From: Saccoglossus kowalevskii
Taxonomy: Eukaryota; Hemichordata; Enteropneusta; Harrimaniidae
Assembly (NCBI RefSeq): GCF_000003605.2
Contig: NW_003152751.1
Coordinates: 66,097 to 95,983 of the forward strand
Length of the DNA stretch: 29,887 nucleotides
Direction of reading: 5' to 3'
Part shown: positions 10,468 to 18,502 of the stretch, in pieces
Numbering within the stretch: position 1 is the first letter of the stretch
How the letters are laid out: every line of letters starts with the position of its first letter
Made by a program: the position numbers and the translations under genes
Notes under the pieces: generated by a model
What the model saw: the letters and a program-made list of their open reading frames with translations, nothing else
What the model was told of the DNA's origin: nothing
Databases searched by the model: none

Positions 10468-11449
10468 CGTTGTCGCCGAGGACAGCAACTTAAACGTGTC
10501 ACGTGGTTTATTTTACATGTTGGATAAAGCTGAAAATCCTACACATACTGAGATTACAAGTTCAAATATGATAAAAGTAAATATTTTTTTAAAAAATACT
10601 ACGAATAATATTACATGCAGTAGATAAAACATTCCGTCCTCAAAATTGCTTCCAAATCAAGCCCCGTCGTTTTATCGCAATGAGTGCTTCGAATACAATA
10701 ACATTTTCTGTGACGTTAAAACTTATGTTTATGTCGTAGTATTACAATGAGAATGTTTCTACAGACCACCAATCAACAGTAAATACGGAATACTAAAACG
10801 AAGGGTTGAAATGCGACGGAAAGACGTGACATTTTAATATGGATACATTAGTATATTTTATTTCAACTCATGAATAGCTTTTGTTGTTCTTGTTGTTTTT
10901 TGTTTCGCTCTGTCAACTTTGTCTTCAAACACTCCCTACCTGCAAATCGTGCACGAATCGTGTATCATAGTTATTTACATAATTATGTTGACATATTTTG
11001 TCAAGTCAGCAATTTACAGTATCGAGACCATATGCTAAGACTTAACATCACACAGTTGATTGCTATAAATTGGTGTTCACTGCGCGGTACCGTCACTTCG
11101 TCGTATTCGAAGACTAAACCTACTACCCGGGTACGTGAGTATGCTGTACATTATGTTATTTAACACATAGATATTCAATCAGTTATTATATACTTCACAT
11201 GAGAAATGTATTCCCGTCGATGTCCTCATATGTCTTCAGATTCTTAACGCCGTGAATTTGAACTAATTATAACTGTATTGAAATATAACATGCATATCAA
11301 CTATGAGCCACTGATCGTTATCCACAAATTCGAAATCTGACGATTTCTCGTTTGTTACTTCTTTATTATGTGACTGCTGGTAAAATGTGTGTTGATTTCA
11401 ATTGTGTGTAATTGGAATTCATTGATGTAGTTTTACAACTTCGTATTTC

Positions 11450-11456
11450 TATAAAA
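11450..11456 (+). promoter_or_regulatory. Candidate TATA box for the VWD gene
   Basis: TATAAAA lies in an otherwise mixed context about 240 bp upstream of the first coding ATG. A pyrimidine-rich tract ending in CAG at 11686-11688 just before the ATG suggests that a 5' UTR exon starts downstream of this TATA and is spliced to 11689. This is inferred from sequence only. Confidence 0.3.
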
Positions 11457-11694
11457 CCACGGCGCTGCGTTTACATCGGTGATAAATGATTATTTGTGCA
11501 CGTTACATAATGCCAGCCACCTTTATTACAAGATGACTGCCTCTTTTAGATACTGAAGAGACGAACACATTAACCCATCTCGTATCTTGCCACAGAAAGA
11601 CTACTACTTGAAACCACGGTCCATTTAGAACACTATGACGCAAATTGTTGAAAATTTTGATCTTTTATTTTATTTTTGTTTTCATCAGCCATCC

Positions 11695-11743
11695 ATGGAG
11701 TCTTTACAACTGTTACGTTTGCTGTGCATCTTCACTATTATAG
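11695..11743 (+). CDS. VWD gene exon 1: signal peptide
   Basis: It encodes MESLQLLRLLCIFTII, a short hydrophobic leader, and ends in phase 1 at a strong donor (G|gtaggt). The preceding 'ttttgttttcatcag' suggests that the exon actually starts at 11689 and follows a 5' UTR intron. Confidence 0.7.
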
Positions 11744-14700
11744 GTAGGTTGGCATCATGTGATTTCTATCAGTTATAATTGATCGCATTGATGTAATACT
11801 CAAAATAAATTTTAGAGAATGCGTTAATACGACATTTGGTGTTACAGTGTCCTTAGTTATAGAATATTGTAACATTGTGTTCAAGATTTATCCCAATATT
11901 TGAGCAATATACAGGTGTGAATTCTCTATTTTTGATTTCCCCCTATTATTAGGGATTGTTAATGGAGCGTAGGATGCTTGTTCTGTAACCTGTGGTGGTG
12001 GTACTCAAACTAAGTTGTGTGCAACACCACCATGCCCGATTCGATCATGTATGACAATCGATTGTCCGCTTGAGATAGGTAAGTGATTGCCTAATATGAA
12101 CAACAGCCATTGCGAATTGTTTTAAAACTAATTTGTTGTCTATCAATATTGCGTTTATTGCATGTCTGGGGTATATGAATATGCCTTTTTACAGATTACA
12201 AACACGAAGGATGCTGGAAAGAAACAACTCAAGTCACGTTATTAGAAGGAGGTGGTAATCCATATCTGGATCCTACTGATAAAGTCAGGGTGAGTATAAA
12301 CTATATATACATATATATTTAGCTATATGCGGGAATCTTCATTAAACCAACAGTTTTGAATTTGCATATATCACTAATTTCTTACCCGGCATGTTTCTTC
12401 TTATTGAACTCGATTAATCAAGAAGCAGTGTAGAGACCTGCTCTGGGGGAAATTTAGCCAACATGAAGTCCGAAAACGGGGACTTATAATTCGGTCTCCG
12501 TGCGTCCGTGCGTCCGTGCATCCGTCCGGAGTCATATCTCAGAATCCCTTGACCGATTCCGTTCATCCTTTGCATGTGCTAGTACTTTAAGTGGGACATA
12601 TCCACATGCAGTTGTTTAGCGATTCGATTCAAAATGGCCGACTGGCAGCTATCTTGTTTTTCAAAAGAGTTGTATTTTGGACATGCTTTGTCAGTTCAGT
12701 TTTCATTCAAACTTGGAACATAGATTATACATGTTAGGATACATGTCCATGACGATTTATTTCACAATTGGATCAAAGATGGCTGACTGGCAGCCATCTT
12801 GTTTTTTTGAAAATGTCGTATTTTGGACATGCTTTGTCAGTTTTCATTCAAATTTAGATACATGTCCCCGACCGTCCGTGATTTACTGAGTCTGTCCGTG
12901 TGTCCGTCCGTCTGCGTGTCAGTCTATTGAGAGTCATATTTTAGAATCATGTGGACCGATTCTGTTCATTCTTTGCATGTGCCTAGTACCTTATGTGGGA
13001 CATATGCATATGCTGTTGTTTTGTACATAGATTATACATGTTAGGATACATGTCCATGACGATTTATTTCACAATTGGATCAAAGATGGCCGACTGGCAG
13101 CCATCTTGTTTTTTAAAAATGTCGTATTTTGGACATGCTTTGTCAGTTTTCATTCAAATTTAGATACATGTCCCCGACCGTCCGTGATTTCCTGAGTCTG
13201 TCCGTCCGTCCGTGTGTCCGTCCGTGTGTGTGTCAGTCTATCGAGAGTCATATTTCAGAATCCTGTGGACCGATTCTTCATTCTTTGCATGTTCCTAGTA
13301 CCTTATGTGGGACATATTCACATGCAGTTGTTTGGTACATAGATTATACATGTTAGGATACATGTCCATGACGATTTATTTCGCAATTGGATCAAAGATG
13401 GTCGACTGGCAGGCATCTTGTTTTTTTATGACGTGCTCTGTCAGTTTTCATTCAAATTTGGCACATACATGTACTTTATACATGTTAGAATACATGTCCA
13501 TGACAATTTGTTTCAAAATCTGGTCAAGGATGGCCGATTGACAGCCATCTAACTTTTTGGCCTTACTACTATATTTCCACAATTTATGTACCATTTTCAT
13601 TCGTATTTGGCACATAGATCATACATATCAGTGTGTTTCATAATCAGGTCAAAGATGGCCGAATAACGGCTGTTTTTTTGGCCATATTACTACTACATGG
13701 AACACGTGTTTTGATGTAAATAAACAATCTGTTGTATACGCCACTTGGACCTCAAGTTTCAAAGACACGCTCGCGACAACTCCTTCGCTTTAATGTGACG
13801 AGCACAAAGAGAACTTTCAAAAATTTAACTTGGACTGTGTCATTGTAATGACTTGTGTTTATTGATTGCGTTGTGATATGAAATGACTCCACACTGTTAA
13901 TATTACAGAGTTGTGCAAGGGCAGCATATGATGAAGGATACACGTATTTTGTGTTTCTTGACGGCAAGTGTAATGCTGCATCAACGCCCGATGACTACAA
14001 TGGTGGCGGGACATCTGGTCGTTGCCGATTTGGAAAGGGAACACTAAACAAGATGGACGTATACAGGATTCATGGTAATAACTACGGATAATTGGATGGT
14101 TGAAATATTCTGCTTTGCACACTTTGTGTACTTAGCAGATAAATCCTGCCCTGATTGGTTTATGCACTTTTTACTTTACTTATATTTATTCGATGATATT
14201 TCCGTCAAGTAATTATAAATATGCAATGAAACTGTGCAATCCATGAATAATTGAAACCATTACATTTTGCGAGTCTAATTAGATGTTAAAAATTACGTCG
14301 GTGGCGATGCTAATAGCAGTGACGTATATGTCACTTTAAAGTCATCTCAGTCATCACCTACCATACTACAGCTCAAATGTAATGACGTATTGACTGACTA
14401 TTGTGTCTTGTGCAATTGTTATTATCCGTCGTTATTATTGACTGACTATTGTTTCTTGTGCAATTGTTATTATCCGTATTTATTATTGACTGACTATAGT
14501 GTCTTGTGCAATTGTTATTATAGACTGGGAGTGTCCGACTGGTTCTGATTATGGATTTTGTAGATTGCCACATATTCGAACGCCTATTTCAGGCCGTGTC
14601 TGTACCCATGCGGACGATTGTTTCGAGGTGGGCGGGGAGCCGCTTGATCCAGTTATTATTTGCTGTAAAAAGGGTGAGTTGATAATTGGCAAAATCAATA

Positions 14701-17700
14701 TTTTGTAATTCTTATTCCAACACGACGTTCACTTTATTGAATAGATTTATAGTGCAATTTAACCAAATTATGATTGTCGTTTTCTGTGTTATATTTTGCC
14801 AGTGTTCTGCAAAGACGTATGTGGACAAAAAATCGTTCACCGCAACTGCTGGTGTGACGACAAATGCATAGAACATGGCGATTGCTGCCCAGAGTATATG
14901 GACGATTGCTCAGGTAAAATTGCGTTAAAATGTATCATTACATCAGTATCATAAAGAAACTGCAAATGATATGTTTTAGGATTGATTATTGGCACTTATA
15001 TGGATGTACCGTCCTATTTCTTTTCGAATAATACCTTCACAATGTTTAAACATGTCATTCTCCAATTTATTATATTTTATGATAATGATGAATATATAAA
15101 TTATGTAACGAATCCCATATACAATTATAAAGTTGAGTGGTGGATCACAACTCAGTACGCATTCTCATATTTTGTGATTGAAGCATGTCTTACCAGGATG
15201 AGTAATATGACATATTATTACAGGTAAAGACACGTGCAGTGGTGTCGGAGATCCGCATTATACGTCTTTCGACAACAAATATTACCACTTCCAGGGGAAA
15301 TGTGAATACACATTGTTAAGTACCCAATGTCCACTTTCACCCTATGATTTTCAAATTATTGGTATAAATCAACCATGGGGCGCATCTGCTGCAACCACGA
15401 CGAAGGAGGTCAGGCTGCTGTTTAATGACCATGTACGTAACTAACTGGCATACCACTGATTTTACATAGATTGAAATATTGGTTTCGCATGTCCTTATTG
15501 TTTTTAATAAAACTCATTTGCTAATCATAGCTTTCACATTCAAAACATTATATTTCAAAACATTCATTTCATTATATAGAATATACTATTGAAGCAAGGA
15601 AAGCAAATAATATTGAATGGAGTCGTAGTCTTGCCACCTGTTACAGTGTCACCTTATACAACAATAACATTAGCTGGATCTTATTTGGTAAGTTGATTTG
15701 AGACATTATATCCTAGTGTATCGTGAGTGAACGTGTATGATTTAGTCATCAATTGATTCGTTATTTATCCTTATACTGTCAGATCGTAACAACTGGTTAT
15801 GGAATAAAAATTAGATGGGACGGAGTGTACAGAGTTTACGTAGATGTATCAAGTGCGCATAGTGGAAAAGTATGCGGTCTATGCGGAAACTTTAATGGTA
15901 ACATTGGAGACGAGTTTATACAGCCAGATGGTACCCAGGTCAGAGTTATAGAAATTGTCTCTGTTATTACTTACAACAATACGTATATACATGTATATTA
16001 TAGTCGTTTGTATACAGTTTTTTCTTCACAGTATATTACAACTATGGTAAGGATTTTCATTTGCAAGTTACTTTTACGAAAAATATATAAGTTATAGTAG
16101 TGATTTATATTCCTACCAGGTTACAAATGTTAATGTCTTTGGAGATAGTTGGGCAGCGGCCGCAAATTGTGTCCCTACAAAAAAACGATCCATCGAAGAA
16201 GATTTACCACCACGTGGTTTAGCTGAAGATGCTAAAGAACTATGTGATTCGTTGTTCAACTCAGGTATGGTCCACATTCAATGTGGTAATTTTCACTGTG
16301 GGCTGGATATGTTTGATTTTGTCAATTTTTTCATGGGAATATTCTATTTTTGTGAAGGTTTAATGCGTATATGCACATGCCTAGCAACGAGTTTGTGTTG
16401 TATACTTTTAGTTTAAATATGTGTATGTGGCTACATTGTGATTGAATGTTAAGTGAACAACGCATGCTAATAGTAGGTAGTCCTCTGCCGTATTTTGGAC
16501 AAATATTGGATTAATCCCATGGGCGAGGGGTATCATCAAGATCTCGTGTTCAAGGTGAAAAAGGTTATTTAAGATGCGTGTCTGGGAAGGAGTCGTTAAA
16601 TCTGGCACCGGTATGCCCTCGTATGAACCATGATTGTTATTTAGATATCTTCATCGTCTTATATTACACTCTGTATTTTACTACAGGAAATATACCGAGT
16701 TGTGTGAACACTGTTGATCCGGCAAATTATCATTTTTCCTGTGAGATGGACGTTGAACTCTCACTTCCCGTTGTAACTGGAGGATGTGCTGTTGTGGCAG
16801 ATTATGTGACGCAATGTATAAATGAAGGTTTGACAATTGGAGACTGGCGGACCGGAACCGTATGTGGTAAGTTTGACGAGCTAATGTTGTATAACATTGC
16901 AATCCACAAGTAAAATGATCTCCCAGTGACGAAAAAGTATCACGTGTGTTTCTATAAATGCGGAGCTTTTATGGTAATATATCACTCACATTTACATGGC
17001 TCGTCTATATCCTAAGAAATATGTAATGAATATGTTGATATTTATCTACCACCATTTTGTTCGGGGTGTTTATTGATCAACAATTATGATGATAGACGCC
17101 AATAGCCCACGAGATCTCATTTAGAGTGAGAGAATCACGTGACTTGCTGGGATAATATTTCAGTGGCAAAAACTGGCCTCGCGGCCCTCTCACTCTAAAC
17201 GAGATCTCGGTGGCCATTATCTAAGGTCTGTTCGTTTCTTTTTTGTCAGAGGTCGAATGTCCACCTGGTATGACATATACCCCATGTGGACCAGAATGCC
17301 CTGCGTCTTGTTTGGATCCTTATCCCATTGGGTCATGTACTGAGCTGTGCACTGAAGGTTGTTTCTGTGAAGAAGGTCTCGTCTTAGACGAAGGTGGAAT
17401 ATGCATTGAAAAAGCTGATTGTGGTTGTTATTATCTGGGGAACCTATACAGGGTAATGTATACAGGCCTGTTTTATCATAAGAGCAACTGTGATATCTGT
17501 GGTGTTTTACTGTTTTAGCTACGCTGTGCGATTCACACCATACGATATAACGTATTGTTAATTTTAAAACTTTCTATGACAACAGACTCGTGAAATTCCA
17601 TTCGTAAATTATAGATAATCGAAATTTGAACAATTGATAATTTTTTCGATACTTCATCGAAATCCTCCGCTAATTTAAGTTATTCAATCAGTAGTTTATC

Positions 17701-18043
17701 AAATCAAATCAAAGTACGGTCTATGTGCCTCCGACGCTATCACTGGTCTTGGTTTTTTCCGTTTAATGGCCGGCCACTTTCTCAGAGACATTTTCTTGTT
17801 TTTTCGCTGATACTGCTGTACATATGAACACCAGATGTGATGTGTGGTATTTGTTATCGCGTTATGAGCCCGAAAAATATCAAAACTTGTTCTCGCAATA
17901 CTGCATGTATTTCTGGTATTATCCTTGTTTAACCTCTAATTATTTCAATTTGAAGAAAAAAAATAAAATGTTAATAGATAATTTCATTTTTTATTTTCAG
18001 TTTGGTGAGGTATTACCTATGATGATTCCGTGTTGTTGTAATA
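11695..18043 (+). CDS. Secreted multidomain VWD/C8/TIL protein, 13 exons, 3' end lost in gap
   Basis: Joining 13 exons gives about 580 residues before the N gap, and every junction is GT/AG with matching phase. Order: signal peptide (1-16), TSP1-like module (17-58), GCYKDT-like cysteine module (59-145), WAP-like six-cysteine module (146-195), somatomedin B-like module (196-232), VWD domain (233-about 405) with GDPHYTSFDN and CGLCGNFNG, C8 (about 425-498), TIL (499-566), then the start of another module. VWD-C8-TIL is the assembly unit of von Willebrand factor, mucins, zonadhesin and SCO-spondin; such proteins are secreted and cross-linked by disulfides. The start ATG has a good context (atccATGg) and follows a likely splice acceptor at 11688. 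Oddity: an in-frame TAG at 11970-11972. So it may be a pseudogene, a null allele, a sequencing error or an edited codon. The remaining exons are intact, which argues against an old pseudogene. The C-terminal part is missing in the gap. Confidence 0.85.
11953..12078 (+). CDS. VWD gene exon 2: TSP1-like module with in-frame TAG
   Basis: Phase 1 to phase 1. The reading is GIVNGA, then TAG (11970-11972), then DACSVTCGGGTQTKLC and further cysteines to CPLEI. CSVTCGGG is the hallmark of thrombospondin type 1 repeats, and the residue before D-A-C is normally Trp (TGG), so TGG to TAG is the simplest explanation. The alternative acceptor created by the same TAG (exon from 11973) would put the module out of frame with exon 1. 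The donor is G|gtaagt. Confidence 0.75.
12195..12289 (+). CDS. VWD gene exon 3: first half of GCYKDT-like module
   Basis: It encodes DYKHEGCWKETTQVTLL and then a GNPYLDPTDKVR stretch, and ends in phase 0 at AGG|gtgagt. The GC[YW]K[DE]T opening followed by an L-E-G-..-L-D stretch matches a cysteine-rich extracellular module seen repeatedly in marine invertebrate secreted proteins. I know of no standard name for it. Confidence 0.75.
12480..13690. repeat. Tandem 'tccgtccg / atggccgactggcagcc' repeat array in intron 3
   Basis: A unit of about 314 bp recurs: 'agtctattgagagtcat' at 12921 and its counterpart at 13235 are exactly 314 bp apart. Inside are shorter sub-units: 'gatggccgactggcagccatct' and its variants occur near 12633, 12778, 13086, 13399, 13526 and 13656, and 'acatgtccatgacgatttat' recurs with them. 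TCCG-rich blocks punctuate the array at 12500, 12890 and 13195. Later units are progressively more diverged. Plus-strand frames through it are repeat translations, not genes. Confidence 0.9.
13909..14074 (+). CDS. VWD gene exon 4: second half of GCYKDT-like module
   Basis: Phase 0 to phase 1. It reads SCARAAYDEGYTYFVFLDG, then KCNAAS, GGTSGRCRFGKGTLNKMDVY and RIH. The pattern A...GY.YF.L..G.C......Y...G....C..G.G......VY.I is the second half of the same module, so exons 3 and 4 together form one domain split by the long repeat-filled intron. Confidence 0.85.
14391..14522. repeat. 48-bp tandem repeat (2.75 units) ending at a splice acceptor
   Basis: 'tgactgacta' starts at 14391, 14439 and 14487, exactly 48 bp apart. 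Each unit carries a branch-point-like CTGAC and then 'gtgcaattgttattat'. The first two units continue 'ccg', while the third continues 'ag' and is the acceptor of exon 5. Confidence 0.9.
14524..14673 (+). CDS. VWD gene exon 5: WAP-like cysteine module
   Basis: Phase 1 to phase 1, about 50 residues, starting DWECPTGSDYGFC and containing VCTHADDCFE and IICCKK. Six cysteines, including C-x4-C and a terminal CC pair, resemble the core of a whey acidic protein (WAP) module but fall short of its usual eight. The assignment is tentative; the exon itself is well supported by splice sites and phase. Confidence 0.75.
14803..14913 (+). CDS. VWD gene exon 6: somatomedin B-like module
   Basis: Phase 1 to phase 1. 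It reads VFCKDVCGQKIVHRNCWCDD, then KCIEHGDCCPEYMDDCS. The C-x3-C ... C-x-C-x3-C-x4-GDCC-x6-C arrangement is that of somatomedin B domains. It has eight cysteines and is complete within a single exon, as is usual for this shuffled module. Confidence 0.85.
15224..15432 (+). CDS. VWD gene exon 7: start of VWD domain
   Basis: Phase 1 to phase 0. GKDTCSGVGDPHYTSFDN is followed by KYYHFQGKCEYTLL, the classic opening of a VWD domain (GDPHY..FD....F.G.C.Y.L). The remainder (PYDFQIIGINQPW ... KEVRLLFNDH) fits the beta-strand-rich body. The donor is CAT|gtacgt. Confidence 0.92.
15580..15687 (+). CDS. VWD gene exon 8: middle of VWD domain
   Basis: Phase 0 to phase 0, 36 residues, including LLKQGKQIILNGVVVLPPV, the '.V.vNG..v.lP' strand pair of VWD domains. 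The acceptor (attatatag) lacks a strong pyrimidine tract, but phase and domain continuity support it. Confidence 0.85.
15783..15938 (+). CDS. VWD gene exon 9: CGLCGNFNG segment of VWD domain
   Basis: Phase 0 to phase 0. It includes GYGIKIRWDGVYRVYVDV, then KVCGLCGNFNGNIGDEF. CGLCGNFNG is the VWD signature; CGLC-type vicinal cysteine motifs in VWF D domains are linked to disulfide exchange during multimer formation. The donor is CAG|gtcaga. Confidence 0.92.
16120..16264 (+). CDS. VWD gene exon 10: end of VWD, linker to C8
   Basis: Phase 0 to phase 1. VNVFGDSWAAAANCVP is the usual 'F..SW.......C' close of the VWD region. It is followed by a KKRSIEED linker and then AKELCDSLFNS, the start of a C8 domain. 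The basic KKR step in the linker is below a full furin consensus. Confidence 0.88.
16687..16866 (+). CDS. VWD gene exon 11: C8 domain
   Basis: Phase 1 to phase 1. Cysteines lie at PSCVNTVDP, HFSCEMD, GGCAVVADYVTQC and GTVC. The C...vdp..y...C..D......g.C..v..Yv..C...g..i..WR...C pattern is diagnostic of C8, including the terminal W-R. Confidence 0.9.
17101..17220. mobile_element. 120-bp foldback element (MITE-like) in intron 11
   Basis: The left arm (about 17101-17132, 'cacgagatctcatttagagtgagag') and the right arm (about 17185-17220) are near-perfect inverted copies that differ by one A/G change and one base indel, separated by about 52 bp. The structure would fold into a hairpin of about 30 bp. 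No target-site duplication is clear. It ends only 29 bp before exon 12. Confidence 0.75.
17250..17452 (+). CDS. VWD gene exon 12: TIL domain
   Basis: Phase 1 to phase 0. ECPPGMTYTPCGPECPASC is followed by CTELCTEGCFCEEGLVL, GGICIEKADCGCYYLG and NLYR. The ten-cysteine trypsin-inhibitor-like pattern is complete, including the C.E.C.C..G.v motif. In this family TIL follows VWD-C8 and plays a structural part rather than necessarily inhibiting a protease. Confidence 0.93.
18001..18043 (+). CDS. VWD gene exon 13: start of post-TIL module, then gap
   Basis: Phase 0 to phase 1. FGEVLPMMIPCCCN continues the '..Y..Ge.....C..C.C' entry into a VWC/TIL-E-type module that normally follows TIL. A good donor (A|gtaagt) lies at 18044. 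Without splicing, the frame would end four codons later (TAG at 18052-18054), so a short C-terminus is the alternative. Later exons would fall in or beyond the N gap and are not visible. Confidence 0.7.
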
Positions 18044-18170
18044 GTAAGTACTAGTATATCATAGTATTCGTATTATCGTATCTTTTAATTGAAATAAAAC
18101 AACAGATCGACAGATGAATCACGTGGGCTAATCACATTTCTATGCCAGCTTATTGAACTAATTACATGAC

Positions 18171-18502
18171 NNNNNNNNNNNNNNNNNNNNNNNNNNNNNN
18201 NNNNNNNNNNNNNNNNNNNNNNNNNNNNNNNNNNNNNNNNNNNNNNNNNNNNNNNNNNNNNNNNNNNNNNNNNNNNNNNNNNNNNNNNNNNNNNNNNNNN
18301 NNNNNNNNNNNNNNNNNNNNNNNNNNNNNNNNNNNNNNNNNNNNNNNNNNNNNNNNNNNNNNNNNNNNNNNNNNNNNNNNNNNNNNNNNNNNNNNNNNNN
18401 NNNNNNNNNNNNNNNNNNNNNNNNNNNNNNNNNNNNNNNNNNNNNNNNNNNNNNNNNNNNNNNNNNNNNNNNNNNNNNNNNNNNNNNNNNNNNNNNNNNN
18501 NN
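18171..18502. other. Assembly gap (332 N)
   Basis: An unbroken run of N. It separates the last visible VWD-gene exon from the second copy of block 1. The protein-like frames spanning it are artefacts. Confidence 1.

Larger units (their letters stand above)
9691..11449. other. Intergenic stretch upstream of the VWD gene
   Basis: It contains the 112-bp tandem repeat (9950-10200), a 23-bp (TA)n run and two open frames (10427-10627 and 10870-11163, plus). Neither frame has a recognisable domain, and the first begins inside the (TA)n tract. No gene is called. Confidence 0.4.

Noticed and set aside
11973..12078. Use of the TAG as a splice acceptor to skip the stop
   Set aside because: Starting the exon at 11973 after phase-1 exon 1 shifts the frame, destroys CSVTCGGG and meets a stop soon after.
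12677..13541. Several plus-strand frames in intron 3
   Set aside because: They are translations of the tandem TCCG-rich repeat and contain repeated peptides for that reason only.
14373..14573. Minus-strand frame with repeated NNNCTR-QSI peptides
   Set aside because: It is the 48-bp tandem repeat next to exon 5 read backwards.
15224..15432. GDPH in the VWD gene as an autocleavage site
   Set aside because: Here GDPHY is the normal opening of a VWD domain; in cleaved mucins the GDPH site lies inside a later D domain.
16681..16902. Minus-strand frame opposite exon 11
   Set aside because: Shadow of the C8 exon on the coding strand.
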